Position numbers and translations under genes: made by a program
Shown: positions 9,204 through 17,384 of the stretch, in pieces
How the letters are laid out: the number at the start of each line of letters is the position of its first letter
Numbering within the stretch: the first letter of the stretch is position 1
Source: Alteribacter keqinensis
GTDB lineage: Bacteria > Bacillota > Bacilli > Bacillales > Salisediminibacteriaceae
Direction of reading: 5' to 3'
DNA: 64,000 bases
Assembly: GCF_003710255.1 (NCBI RefSeq)
Contig: NZ_RHIB01000001.1
Span: forward strand, 744,001-808,000
Notes under the pieces: generated by a model
Seen by the model: only the letters and a program-made list of their open reading frames with translations
What the model was told of the DNA's origin: nothing
Databases searched by the model: none

Positions 9204-9290
9204 TATAAGAAAAGAAATAAAAAACAGCATCTGACAGAAGTTAATGAATTTTTTTATTGTAGATCAGACAATTAATCAGGAGGCGTTAAA

Positions 9291-9761
9291 ATGGGAAACG
9301 TATATGAAGGACAACTCACAGCAACAGGACTTAAAGTAGGGATTATAGTAGGGAGATTCAACGAATTTATTACCGGAAAGCTCCTAAGCGGAGCCGAGGA
9401 CGCATTACGAAGACACGGAATTGACGAAGCTGATGTAGATATTGCATGGGTTCCCGGTGCTTTTGAAATTCCGCTTATTGCAAAAAAAATGGCAGACTCG
9501 AAAAAATATGATGCTGTTATTACGCTGGGAACGGTTATAAGAGGGTCAACCCCGCACTTTGATTATGTGTGCTCAGAAGCGGCCAAAGGGGTATCAAGTG
9601 CTGCAATGTCAAGCGGCATCCCTGTGATTTTTGGAGTACTTACGACAGAAACGATTGAACAGGCGATTGAAAGAGCAGGAACAAAAGCAGGTAATAAAGG
9701 TTGGGAAGTAGCAGTGGCAGCGATCGAGATGGCAAATCTCACAAAAACGATCGAGGGCTAG
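9291..9761 (+). CDS. ribH: 6,7-dimethyl-8-ribityllumazine synthase
   Basis: 156-aa lumazine synthase that condenses the RibBA butanone phosphate with the RibD-derived pyrimidine and forms 60-subunit capsids in Bacilli. Visible motifs are GRFNEFIT near residue 22, the WVPGAFEIP segment near 54, the [14 protein letters not shown] active-site stretch with its histidine near 88, and the NKGWE segment near 136. The start follows AGGAGGCG. Length is standard. It lies 198 nt after ribBA, a gap that contains a large hairpin. Confidence 0.97.
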   Translation: MGNVYEGQLTATGLKVGIIVGRFNEFITGKLLSGAEDALRRHGIDEADVDIAWVPGAFEIPLIAKKMADSKKYDAVITLGTVIRGSTPHFDYVCSEAAKGVSSAAMSSGIPVIFGVLTTETIEQAIERAGTKAGNKGWEVAVAAIEMANLTKTIEG

Positions 9762-9775
9762 AAAGAAGGATAAGT

Positions 9776-10126
9776 ATGATTATTCCTTATCATCGTGATT
9801 ATGAAAAAATCGCTATGGGGTTATTGTCTTATACCCCGAATGAAAAAAAAGTCAAAAAACTTCAGCATACAATGAAACAGTACGAGACTGAACAGAATTG
9901 GCAACTGTATTTTTGGAAGGAAGAAGAAGCCATCATAGGTGTTATCGGTATCGAAATCGAGGAAAACACAGCGTACCTTCATCATCTGTGCGTAAATCCG
10001 TCCTACCGGGAAGAAGGAATAGGGACAAAAATGGTTCGGGAGCTGGAAAAATATACGGGGCATAAGCTTAGTTCAACAAAATCAACCAGTTCCTTCCTGG
10101 AATCCTGCCAGAGCCAGAAAGAATAA
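9776..10126 (+). CDS. ribT: RibT, GNAT-family acetyltransferase-like protein of the riboflavin operon
   Basis: 116-aa protein matching B. subtilis RibT, the last gene of the rib operon, whose enzymatic role is unsettled. The N-terminal segment YEKIAMGLLSYTPNEK and the central YLHHLCVNPSYREEGIG carry the family signature, the latter being the acetyl-CoA-binding A motif of GNAT folds. The ATG at 9776 is chosen because AGAAAGAAGGA lies just before it and it aligns with the family start; a longer frame from 9701 runs back into ribH. It begins 14 nt after ribH. Confidence 0.9.
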   Translation: MIIPYHRDYEKIAMGLLSYTPNEKKVKKLQHTMKQYETEQNWQLYFWKEEEAIIGVIGIEIEENTAYLHHLCVNPSYREEGIGTKMVRELEKYTGHKLSSTKSTSSFLESCQSQKE

Positions 10127-10139
10127 ACAACATACCCAT

Positions 10140-10180
10140 AAAAGGAACCATACACCGGTAAGAGTGTGGTTCCTTTTCAC
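10140..10180 (+). terminator. Terminator of the rib operon
   Basis: AAAAGGAACCA and TGGTTCCTTTT form an 11-bp stem (extended by ACAC/GTGT pairing) followed by a T-containing tail, 13 nt after ribT. Confidence 0.85.
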
Positions 10181-10194
10181 TTTAGAGTATGGGG

Positions 10195-10358
10195 GAAATC
10201 AACACCTGACTTTTCTGAGTCTATTTAAAAAATTGTACTTTTTCAGTGGCCACGCGAAGGATGAGGAGGCTCACCAGCCTTCCTCCGAAAACGAAGTATT
10301 TTTCAGGAGCGATGTATTTGCACCGCATATTACTAATACCCTCTTGTCCCAGCCTCTA
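10195..10358 (+). repeat. Degenerate intergenic repeat, family A (right half)
   Basis: Positions 10292-10332 match 61218-61258 over 41 nt with two mismatches. Its right edge CTTGTCCCAGCCTCT matches the right terminal repeat of the complete copy at 61063-61305. A GATGAGGAGGCTCACC segment typical of this family lies near 10260. The left terminal repeat is not recognisable, so this is a truncated or decayed copy. It abuts the end of ypuF on the opposite strand. Confidence 0.7.
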
Positions 10359-10364
10359 TGTCAT

Positions 10365-10883
10365 TTAACCACGTTCTTTTTTCTTTTCCAGCAGGCTTGT
10401 TTTACGGGCTTTAATAACATCTGTTCTGTCTCTTCTTTTATGTCTGTAGATCAGGTTTTTGTCAGTCAAATCTTCCGTGCTTCCCCACTTAACACCGCGT
10501 GCTGCACACAGGCTGATACAGTCTTTCTCAAGTTTTTGATCATTTAGTGTAAGGTTAAAGGTTTCGTAGGGCTCTTTATTGTCGATCTTTACTTCTCTTC
10601 GTTTTAACTGACCAAGAAGGGAAGGAGTATCAATGCCAAGTTTGGTATAGCGGAAAGGATCTGTTTCGATCATAGCAATCACTTTCTTTAACAGCTTTTT
10701 AGCACCTGGGTAGTTCTCCTGACGGTGATGATACATGGCTACTGCAAGCTGTATAAGAGCGAGCCATTGAGGCTGCCGGTCCTTTTTCCAGTACTCCTCC
10801 ATTACTTCATGACATTCAAATAAATCACGTTCGCCTTGAAAGTAGACGAGGTATTCAATGTAGGCTTCAGGATAATTTTTCAT
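10365..10883 (-). CDS. ypuF: DUF309 family protein (YpuF-like)
   Basis: 172-aa protein of unknown function with the DUF309 helical signature: YFQGERDLFECHEVMEEYW near residues 13-31 and a LIQLAVAMYHHRQENYPGA segment near 43-61. It sits between ribT and scpA as ypuF does in B. subtilis, but the gene here is on the minus strand while its neighbours are on the plus strand. GGAGG precedes the ATG. The C-terminal third is strongly basic. No enzymatic function is assigned to the family. Confidence 0.85.
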   Translation of the reverse strand: MKNYPEAYIEYLVYFQGERDLFECHEVMEEYWKKDRQPQWLALIQLAVAMYHHRQENYPGAKKLLKKVIAMIETDPFRYTKLGIDTPSLLGQLKRREVKIDNKEPYETFNLTLNDQKLEKDCISLCAARGVKWGSTEDLTDKNLIYRHKRRDRTDVIKARKTSLLEKKKERG

Positions 10884-11038
10884 CAGGGGACCTCCAGTGT
10901 GGTAATTACTTATACTTTATCATAATCGATGGGCATTCTTCACAGTAAAAGAACGGGCTCAGCCCTGATTTTTCAGGGCGGAACAAAGCATGGTATGGTA
11001 TAATGCTACAAGAATATAAATGAAATGGTGAATAAAAA

Positions 11039-11803
11039 ATGCAATATAGTGTGAAGTTGAATACCTTTGAAGGACCGTTGGATCTGCTTCTTCATCTGAT
11101 CCAGAAAAACGACCTTGACCTGTACGATATTCCTGTTGCGAAAATTACAGACCAGTATATGAACTTTATACATACAATGCAAGTTCTCCAACTTGATATT
11201 GCAAGTGAATATCTGGTAATGGCTTCTTCCCTTCTGGAAATGAAAAGTAAACTGCTTCTGCCTCCTAAAGAGGAGGACGAGATATATGAAGAGGAGTACT
11301 ATATGGAAGGTGATGACGATCCCAGGGATGATTTAATGAAGAGGCTGATTGAATACAAGCGGTATAAGGAAGCCGCAGGGGAGCTTAAGGAAAAAGAGAT
11401 TGAGCGGAGTCAGCTTTTTTCGAAGCCTGCTGCAGATTTGAGCCCGCTTCTTGAAGAAGAAGAAAAAGAACCGGCAAATGTAGATGTGTCACTGTATGAT
11501 ATGCTAAGTGCTTTCCAAAAACTTGTAAAAAGGAAGAAAGACTCAAAACCGATCTACTCTAAAGTTCACCGTGATGAAATTCCAATTGAAAAGAGAATGA
11601 CTGAAATCATTACCCGACTGGAATCAATGCGTGGAAAAACGAGCTTTTCATCTTTGTTCGATACTGATTCCCGCAGCCAGAAGGTAGTTACATTTCTTGC
11701 GGTTCTCGAACTGATGAAGTCAAAGATGATTGGCTGTACACAGGAAGGCAATTTTAATGACATTGTTGTATATCAACGAGAGGTGTTAACGATTGACGAA
11801 TAG
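11039..11803 (+). CDS. scpA: Segregation and condensation protein A (kleisin)
   Basis: 254-aa kleisin subunit of the bacterial SMC condensin, which bridges the SMC heads and binds ScpB for chromosome segregation. The N-terminal FEGPLDLLLHLIQKNDLDLYD stretch is diagnostic, an acidic linker lies near residues 80-100, and a C-terminal winged-helix begins at about 175. A TATAAT box at 10999-11004 lies 34 nt upstream. The end overlaps the scpB start by 11 nt, so the pair is translationally coupled. Confidence 0.97.
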   Translation: MQYSVKLNTFEGPLDLLLHLIQKNDLDLYDIPVAKITDQYMNFIHTMQVLQLDIASEYLVMASSLLEMKSKLLLPPKEEDEIYEEEYYMEGDDDPRDDLMKRLIEYKRYKEAAGELKEKEIERSQLFSKPAADLSPLLEEEEKEPANVDVSLYDMLSAFQKLVKRKKDSKPIYSKVHRDEIPIEKRMTEIITRLESMRGKTSFSSLFDTDSRSQKVVTFLAVLELMKSKMIGCTQEGNFNDIVVYQREVLTIDE

Positions 11804-12377
11804 TGAAATTAAAGCAATTATTGAAGGTCTTTTGTTTGTTTCGGGGGAAGAGGGAATTGACCTTAAACAGCTCAATGAAGTTCTTCAGACAGACTCAGAC
11901 GTTTTAAAAACATGTTTAGATGAAATGATAGAGGAGTTTCAGGCTAAGGAGCGGGGGATACAGGTTGTGGAACTTGGAGGAAGTTACCTCCTTACTACAA
12001 AAGCTGAACATGCATCATATTTTAAAAAACTGGTCCATTCACCAGCCACGGCTACCCTTTCCCAGGCTGCCCTTGAAACCCTTGCAATCATCGCATACAA
12101 ACAACCGATATCACGTGTTGAAATTGAAGATATTAGAGGAGTGAAATCCGAACGTCCAATCCGTACCATTCAGGGCAAAGCGTTAATAAAAGAAGTGGGT
12201 AGGGCTGAAGGGACAGGCAGGGCTATTCTTTACGGCACAACAAAAGAGTTCCTTGATCAGTTTGGACTCCGCTCCCTCGATGAACTTCCACCAATGCCTA
12301 CGGAAGTAGAAGAAGAGGATCCTGAGGGCGAGGCGGACCTTTTCTTTGAAAAATTTCAGGAGCAAATTGAACGGTAA
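11793..12377 (+). CDS. scpB: Segregation and condensation protein B
   Basis: 194-aa partner of ScpA in the SMC-ScpAB complex, with two winged-helix domains. The segments IIEGLLFVSGEEG near the N-terminus, LSQAALETLAIIAYKQP near residue 88 and IRGVKSERPI near 110 are characteristic. Translation probably starts at TTG 11793, inside the scpA 3' end (MTNSEIKAII). The C-terminus is acidic. Co-transcribed with scpA. Confidence 0.96.
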   Translation: MTNSEIKAIIEGLLFVSGEEGIDLKQLNEVLQTDSDVLKTCLDEMIEEFQAKERGIQVVELGGSYLLTTKAEHASYFKKLVHSPATATLSQAALETLAIIAYKQPISRVEIEDIRGVKSERPIRTIQGKALIKEVGRAEGTGRAILYGTTKEFLDQFGLRSLDELPPMPTEVEEEDPEGEADLFFEKFQEQIER

Positions 12378-12437
12378 CTCTGGCATCATTTTGTACAGGC
12401 TACATAAGATGTAGTATTGAATGTCGAGGAGGAAGTT

Positions 12438-12908
12438 ATGGCTGATAATCAGGTGAGAAACCAGCTATCGTTCACTGAAGAAAGACTGTCTTGGGCTTTG
12501 TTTGAAATCCGGCAGTTTCTAAACAGTGTGACACTTGAATCTCTGTGTTCAGACGGAGTGGAAAAAGCCTCTGTTGAACCACTGTTGGATGATATCAGAC
12601 ACCTTTTTGTATATTTTGATGAAGGATCGGATGCGAGCAGAACCATTCTTAAGTCCGGTATTTTCAGAGAAGCTGCTGCAAAAAAGACAATGTACTGGAT
12701 TTTCCATAAATGTGTAGAAGCATTTTTTCAGCCCCGTCTTGACGGGTGGTACGAAGACAGCCGCGCTGCCTACAGCGGTAAAAGTTCGATCAGGTTCAGA
12801 AGTGTCCCCCCGGAGCAGGTGCGAATACTCCTGATCAAAATTGAAGGCCCGATTCAGGAAATAAGAGAAGAACTTGAATATTACGAATCAGGCTATTCAG
12901 CGAGGTAG
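12438..12908 (+). CDS. ypuI: YpuI-like protein (DUF3907)
   Basis: 156-aa soluble protein of unknown function, similar in size and position to B. subtilis YpuI, which follows scpB there as well. The ATG at 12438 is preferred because GAGGAGG lies 5-10 nt upstream; the frame could extend back to 12417 without a ribosome-binding site. A central KKTMYWIFHKCVEAFFQPR segment is aromatic-rich, and an RSVPPEQ motif lies near residue 125. In B. subtilis the next gene is dacB; here a 5-kb block intervenes. Confidence 0.75.
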   Translation: MADNQVRNQLSFTEERLSWALFEIRQFLNSVTLESLCSDGVEKASVEPLLDDIRHLFVYFDEGSDASRTILKSGIFREAAAKKTMYWIFHKCVEAFFQPRLDGWYEDSRAAYSGKSSIRFRSVPPEQVRILLIKIEGPIQEIREELEYYESGYSAR

Positions 12909-12920
12909 TCCAATGGTTAT

Positions 12921-12970
12921 AAAGAGAATGTTTCAGGAAGGTCAACCTTCTTGAGACATTCTCTTTTTTT
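12921..12970. terminator. Bidirectional terminator between ypuI and a convergent DUF421 gene
   Basis: A 21-bp stem running from AAAGAGAATG to CATTCTCTTT, with two non-Watson-Crick pairs and a TCAA loop, has T runs outside both arms when read on either strand. It can serve ypuI (plus) and the DUF421 gene (minus). Confidence 0.85.
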
Positions 12971-12978
12971 ATCTATTT

Positions 12979-13689
12979 CTACACGTCAATATTTTTAACA
13001 AAGGGATAGTGGGAAATCTGGACATACAAAGGTTCGCCTTCGCTAAACTCGGCGTACATAATATCCCCTAAATTAAGACCCTCCCTGGAGAAAATATCAG
13101 ACAGTAAGTTTACATTCAGCCGGGTCTGATGAATATTTTTCTCTACCCATTCGCCGTCACTTATGATTGAAATCGGGAGTGAGACCTTTCCTTTGGTACC
13201 AGGGTTTAAATCTTTCATTAATACAGACTGAAAAGGTGTTTTCTTTAATACATTTACTGTTCCGTTCGGTTCTAAAATGGCGTATTCTACTTCTTTAAAT
13301 GAAAATACATCTTTATCCCTGAGAAGGTGCTGCAGCTGATCGAGGTCAAGCTTGTTCTTTTTAAGCTGGTTTCTGTCTATGACTCCTTCACGTATAACAA
13401 TCGAGGGCTTGCCTTCAAGTATGGAACGGGTCCCCTTCCATTTTTGAGTAATGTATTCAATGAAATAAATAAATGTTCCCCACAATCCGATGGCATATAG
13501 GACGTATTTCAGGCCGATTTCTTTATCGTAGATGGCGTTTCCTACAAGTTCACCAAGAACCAGAGCTGAAATGAAATCAAAGGGGGTAAGCTGGGTAATT
13601 TGCGTTTTCCCCAGTACTTTCGTCAATATAAGAAGGGCAAAAAAACCAATCAGCAGCTCAATGGTCAGTGAAGGAAAAGTGGTATTCAA
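12979..13689 (-). CDS. DUF421 (YetF/YcaP-family) membrane protein
   Basis: 236-aa protein with three N-terminal membrane segments (to about residue 80) and a cytoplasmic alpha/beta domain typical of DUF421. The conserved KTQITQLTPFDFISALVLGE stretch lies near residue 28, and SIVIREGVID, the D-x-L-x-x-LR-type segment and VEYAILEPNG follow. TTG at 13689 is chosen because AGGTG lies 6 nt before it; the frame runs back to 13707. It points away from the second spoVA operon and ends at the shared terminator. It is one of three DUF421 genes bracketing that operon, which suggests a spore-membrane role, but its function is unknown. Confidence 0.82.
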   Translation of the reverse strand: MNTTFPSLTIELLIGFFALLILTKVLGKTQITQLTPFDFISALVLGELVGNAIYDKEIGLKYVLYAIGLWGTFIYFIEYITQKWKGTRSILEGKPSIVIREGVIDRNQLKKNKLDLDQLQHLLRDKDVFSFKEVEYAILEPNGTVNVLKKTPFQSVLMKDLNPGTKGKVSLPISIISDGEWVEKNIHQTRLNVNLLSDIFSREGLNLGDIMYAEFSEGEPLYVQISHYPFVKNIDV

Positions 13690-13873
13690 GATCATCACCT
13701 GCCTCAAGGATTCTTATCATGATTACAATGTATATCCTTCTTATAGTAAGCAATTGATTGATTAAATACTCTAACCTTTTCCAATTATGATTTTCCCTTT
13801 GTTGAGAAAGCTATAGTTACCAGGGCAAAAATGATTAATCCTTTCAAAGTGATGTCGCTGCCCATTTTCCATA

Positions 13874-13903
13874 TACATATTATCTCTTTGTTTCTTCATA
13901 CTA
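13874..13903 (+). promoter_or_regulatory. Putative sigma-G (forespore) promoter of the second spoVA operon
   Basis: TACATA (13874-13879) and CATACTA (13897-13903) are separated by 17 bp. This fits the sigma-G consensus (TGMATA, 17-18 bp, CATNHTA) with one mismatch in the -35 box. It lies 27 nt before the GTG start of the first gene, with an AAAGGGG ribosome-binding site between. Forespore expression is what a spoVA operon requires. Confidence 0.7.
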
Positions 13904-13930
13904 AAAGTACGATGAAAGGGGTCGACGATC

Positions 13931-14389
13931 GTGAGTAAAAAGAAAGTTATTCTGCTGAGTCTGGTTCTTATCTTGCTGACATTCACCTCGGGCTGTGGGG
14001 GGCAGGATCAGTCAAAAGGACAGGAAAAAGAAGCTGAGGTTATGTACATTGAAGCTAAAAGTAAAGTGAATCAGGAAAAAGCGGATTCGGCTAAGCGGGA
14101 GCTTGTGAAAATGAAAGAAGTAAAGGAAGTACGTGGCGCAGCGGTAGACGATGACATTTATCTTGCCCTCACAGTTGAGGGATTCGACCGGTTGTTTTTA
14201 GACAGGATACGAAAGGATGCCCATCAAAAAATCAAAAAGAAGTATCCGGATGACAACATCCATATAACCACAGACAGAAAACTTTCTTCAGATTTAGAGA
14301 AGCTTGAGAAAAAGCTATCCAAAGATGGAGTGAAAAAGGGTGATTTAAAACAAAACCTGAAAAAAATTGAGGACGACATGAAAGGATAG
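13931..14389 (+). CDS. YhcN/YlaJ-like sporulation lipoprotein of the second spoVA operon
   Basis: 152-aa secreted lipoprotein. The signal peptide has a basic start, a leucine-rich core and a lipobox ending TSGC at residue 22, so lipid attachment at Cys22 is expected. The mature part is charged and contains a segment, from about residue 35 to 115, that resembles the YhcN/YlaJ spore lipoprotein fold. It starts with GTG after AAAGGGG. In spoVA2mob operons a YhcN/YlaJ-type gene precedes spoVAC, as here. The function is not established; inner spore membrane association is inferred. Confidence 0.75.
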   Translation: MSKKKVILLSLVLILLTFTSGCGGQDQSKGQEKEAEVMYIEAKSKVNQEKADSAKRELVKMKEVKEVRGAAVDDDIYLALTVEGFDRLFLDRIRKDAHQKIKKKYPDDNIHITTDRKLSSDLEKLEKKLSKDGVKKGDLKQNLKKIEDDMKG

Positions 14390-14404
14390 AAGGGAGGCAT
14401 CCGT

Positions 14405-14884
14405 ATGGGTAAGAAAACAAAAATTCAAAAATTGACACCCGAGCAAAAAAAGTATCAGCAGACGGCACAGAAGCATGAAATAAAACGCCCGGTAATTAAA
14501 AACATTATTAAAGCTTTTTTTGTAGGGGGATTTATTTGCTGCATCGGGCAGGCGATTCAGCTTTTTTATATGTATCAATTCGATTTTAATGAGAAAACCG
14601 CAGGCAACCCCACCGTAGCTACACTCATATTTATTGCTGTCCTGTTAACCGGCTTTGGTGTTTATGACCGTTTTGCACAATTTTCAGGTGCCGGTACAGC
14701 TGTTCCTGTTACCGGCTTTGCCAACAGTATTGCCTCCGCTGCCATTGAGCATAAAACAGAAGGCTACGTTCTGGGTGTAGGCGGTAATATGTTTAAACTT
14801 GCAGGTTCGGTGATCGTTTTTGGAACCTTTGCTGCTTTTGTTATAGCTTTAATTCTTACTTTAACAGGAATAGAGGGAGGTTAA
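14405..14884 (+). CDS. spoVAC: Stage V sporulation protein AC, second copy (SpoVAC2-type)
   Basis: 159-aa polytopic membrane protein of the SpoVAC family, the mechanosensitive channel component through which Ca-DPA leaves the spore in B. subtilis. After a charged 30-residue N-terminus come hydrophobic segments with FVGGFICCIGQ, LLTGFGVYD and AGTAVPVTGFANS, and a C-terminal span. The ATG follows GAAGGGAGG. It starts 15 nt after the lipoprotein gene and ends 3 nt before spoVAD. This paralogue belongs to the spoVA2-type operon; the canonical spoVAC would lie upstream of the window. Confidence 0.94.
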   Translation: MGKKTKIQKLTPEQKKYQQTAQKHEIKRPVIKNIIKAFFVGGFICCIGQAIQLFYMYQFDFNEKTAGNPTVATLIFIAVLLTGFGVYDRFAQFSGAGTAVPVTGFANSIASAAIEHKTEGYVLGVGGNMFKLAGSVIVFGTFAAFVIALILTLTGIEGG

Positions 14885-14887
14885 ACT

Positions 14888-15907
14888 ATGCTGGCGGGTC
14901 AACGAACATGGACGTTTGCAAATCGTCCGGTCATCGCATCAACAGGAGTCGTAGTAGGTCCATTTGAAGGAAACGGCAGGCTTTCTGATGACTATGATAC
15001 CATTCATGAAGATCTATGGTGCGGTCAGGACTCCTATGAAAAAGCACAAAAGAAACTCTTTGAAGATGCTGCATTAAAAGCTCTGAGTAAAATTAACAAA
15101 AAGCCTGATGATGTTCAGTTTATTTTTGCCGGAGATTTATCAAACCAGATCACGACAACTTCATTTGCATGCAGGACATTATGTATCCCATACATAGGCT
15201 TATTCGGAGCATGCTCTACTTCGATGGAAGGGCTGGCTCTGGCAGCCTTTGTAATGAATAATGAGGGGGCAGACCTGGTCGTTACAGGTTCATCGAGTCA
15301 CAATGCAGTCGTTGAGAAGACGTTCCGCTACCCAACTGAGTACGGAGCGCAAAAACCGCCTACTTCACAATGGACAGTCACAGGAGCAGGTATGGCATGC
15401 CTGACGAAATCAGGTGATGGTCCTGTTGTTACTGCTGCAACAATCGGCAAAGTTATCGATATGGGTATGAGTGATCCTTATAATATGGGAGCGGCAATGG
15501 CACCAGCTGCAGTGGATACAATTAATGCACACCTCAGTGACCTTGGTATTACAGCAGACTATTATGATCTGATCGTAACTGGTGATCTCGGGAAAATCGG
15601 CCGTTCGATTGCTCTTGATTTGTTCGAGCAGCAGGGCACACCTGTTTCTAATGAACTTTTTCAAGACTGCGGATTGCTTATTTATAAAGAGGATCAGCCT
15701 GTTTTCGCAGGTGCAAGCGGTGCGGGTTGTTCAGCAGCGGTAACTTACGGTCACCTCCTCAACCGGATGAAACGCGGAGAATTAAAGCGCATTCTCGTCG
15801 TAGCCACCGGGGCTTTGTTATCTCCACTAACGTTTCAGCAGCATGAATCCATTCCATGTGTCGCTCACGCCGTGGCTATTGAAGCAGGGGAGGTGAAAAG
15901 CCAGTGA
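14888..15907 (+). CDS. spoVAD: Stage V sporulation protein AD, second copy
   Basis: 339-aa complete SpoVAD, a thiolase/ketoacyl-synthase-fold protein that binds dipicolinic acid and serves the SpoVA channel during spore formation and germination. Shared marks include GACSTSMEG near residue 108, TVTGAGMA near 160, [11 protein letters not shown] near 275 and the C-terminal IPCVAHAV. It is clearly homologous to, but diverged from, the partial copy at 2-706. It sits between spoVAC and spoVAEB with 3 to 4 nt junctions, and its stop codon overlaps the next start. Confidence 0.95.
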   Translation: MLAGQRTWTFANRPVIASTGVVVGPFEGNGRLSDDYDTIHEDLWCGQDSYEKAQKKLFEDAALKALSKINKKPDDVQFIFAGDLSNQITTTSFACRTLCIPYIGLFGACSTSMEGLALAAFVMNNEGADLVVTGSSSHNAVVEKTFRYPTEYGAQKPPTSQWTVTGAGMACLTKSGDGPVVTAATIGKVIDMGMSDPYNMGAAMAPAAVDTINAHLSDLGITADYYDLIVTGDLGKIGRSIALDLFEQQGTPVSNELFQDCGLLIYKEDQPVFAGASGAGCSAAVTYGHLLNRMKRGELKRILVVATGALLSPLTFQQHESIPCVAHAVAIEAGEVKSQ

Positions 15908-16257
15908 TGACATTTGTCTGGGCGTTTATTGTAGGCGGACTTATTTGCGTCATCGGCCAGATTCTGATGGATGTCGCCAAACTGACCCCGGCTCATACTA
16001 TGAGTTCACTTGTAGTGGGAGGGGCAATCATGGACGGTCTTGGTTTGTATGAGCCTCTCATTGACTTTGCAGGTGCAGGAGCAACGGTACCGATTACAAG
16101 CTTTGGTAATGCTCTTGTGCACGGGGCGGTTGCAGAAGCGAATCAGCACGGCATTATCGGAATTGTGACTGGTATTTTCGAAGTTACGAGTGCGGGGATA
16201 TCATCAGCAATAATATTCGGTTTTCTGGCTGCACTTATTTTTCGTCCGAAAGGTTAA
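15904..16257 (+). CDS. spoVAEB: Stage V sporulation protein AEB, second copy
   Basis: 117-aa (116 if ATG 15907 is used in place of GTG 15904) membrane protein of the SpoVA channel, with the [31 protein letters not shown] and GIFEVTSAG segments. Conservation of length and motifs with the copy at 712-1062 is plain, but most non-motif residues differ. No spoVAEA follows, as in the mobile type of spoVA operon, where a DUF1657 gene comes next. Confidence 0.94.
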   Translation: MMTFVWAFIVGGLICVIGQILMDVAKLTPAHTMSSLVVGGAIMDGLGLYEPLIDFAGAGATVPITSFGNALVHGAVAEANQHGIIGIVTGIFEVTSAGISSAIIFGFLAALIFRPKG

Positions 16258-16283
16258 ATGAATGACTATAAAAACAGGGGGAT

Positions 16284-16496
16284 ATGTTAATGCCGCAAGT
16301 AAATCAGGTTAAAGCATGCCTGGCTTCATTAAAGTCGCTGGAGGCCGGGTTAAATGAATTGCAGATTCAAACCACAGATGAAGATGCTCACGATGTTTTC
16401 AGAGAAGGCGCTCTGAAGGTAAGAACGATTGCCAGAGAAGTGGAAGATCAAATACACGTACTTGAGTTAAATAAATCGAAAAACCTATCCAATTAA
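16284..16496 (+). CDS. DUF1657 small protein of the second spoVA operon
   Basis: 70-aa mainly helical, soluble protein with the DUF1657 pattern: VKACLASLKSLEAGLNELQIQT, then a central acidic stretch and HDVFREGALK with a C-terminal helix. A CAGGGGG ribosome-binding site precedes ATG 16284; a second in-frame ATG lies two codons later. DUF1657 genes are found almost only in spore-formers and are standard members of spoVA2mob operons. Function unknown. The same domain recurs at the C-terminus of the next gene. Confidence 0.8.
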   Translation: MLMPQVNQVKACLASLKSLEAGLNELQIQTTDEDAHDVFREGALKVRTIAREVEDQIHVLELNKSKNLSN

Positions 16497-16511
16497 AAAG
16501 GGGGAATTTCT

Positions 16512-17372
16512 ATGCCGGGATGGTTGGAAGTGACTGTAAGAACAATCAGTGCTTTAGTACTCATATTAGCTTCTGCGAAGTTGCTGGTCAGAAAAAACCT
16601 TGCCCACATGACTCAGATGGAGTTCATTATTATGGCTTTTTTCGGCGCCATGCTTGGTGTTGGAGCTGTAAATCTGTCCATTCCAATTGCCTTTCCTTTG
16701 CTTGGTTTCTTCATTGCAACATTATTCTTATTCAGTGTGCAGCTTTTAAAATTAAAAAGCAGAACGTTCAGGGTGTGGGTGCAGGCGCAGCCGGCACCGG
16801 TTATTAAGAACGGTAAAATTCTGGAAGAAGAAATGAAAAAGCAGCGGTTTACAAGTGATGACCTTGAAACCGAACTCAGAAGAAAAGGGATTTTTAATGT
16901 TCAGGATGTGGAATTCGCAATGCTCGAAGGATCAGGAGAAGTGGATGCCCTCCTTAAAAAGGACAGACAGCCTCTGACAGCTAAAGAAATGAACATTGCA
17001 TTGGGGACGGTGAAAGAAGCAGAGACTGTAATCCGAGACGGTAAAATTCAGGATGAGGCGTTGAACCGTCTTGGTTTCAGCCGACGGTGGCTGGAAGAAC
17101 GAATTTCAAAAAAAGGCTATTCAGTTGATAATATTTTTCTGGCACAGGCAGACAGGGACGGGGAAATTTACACTGATCTGTATGATGATCAGATCAAACA
17201 AAGACCGCAGACTGAAAAAGAAGCCTTGTTTATAACACTGAAAAAAGTGCAGGCGGAGTTGGAGACTTTTTCTCATGACACAAAAGATGTAACAGCAAAA
17301 CAAATGTACACAAGGAATGCGGTAGAACTGGCTGATTTGAAAAAGAAGCTTGAAGTTTACCTTCTGATCTGA
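16512..17372 (+). CDS. DUF421 membrane protein fused to a C-terminal DUF1657-like domain
   Basis: 286-aa protein, longer than the 236-239-aa DUF421 neighbours. Residues 1-80 hold three membrane segments, with HMTQMEFIIMAFFGAMLG near residue 32. Residues 90-215 form the soluble DUF421 domain with VEFAMLEGSGEVDALLKK. The last 50 residues (LKKVQAELETFSHDTKD and QMYTRNAVELADLKKKLE) align by eye with DUF1657, including the neighbour at 16284. This fusion is a mark of the last gene of spoVA2mob operons. AAGGGGGAA precedes the ATG. It ends 12 nt from a convergent DUF421 gene. Confidence 0.82.
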   Translation: MPGWLEVTVRTISALVLILASAKLLVRKNLAHMTQMEFIIMAFFGAMLGVGAVNLSIPIAFPLLGFFIATLFLFSVQLLKLKSRTFRVWVQAQPAPVIKNGKILEEEMKKQRFTSDDLETELRRKGIFNVQDVEFAMLEGSGEVDALLKKDRQPLTAKEMNIALGTVKEAETVIRDGKIQDEALNRLGFSRRWLEERISKKGYSVDNIFLAQADRDGEIYTDLYDDQIKQRPQTEKEALFITLKKVQAELETFSHDTKDVTAKQMYTRNAVELADLKKKLEVYLLI

Positions 17373-17384
17373 AACAGGGATGCT

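Noticed and set aside
10164-10547. 127-codon plus-strand open frame after ribT
   Set aside because: It crosses the rib terminator arm, a repeat element and the antisense of ypuF; no ribosome-binding site.
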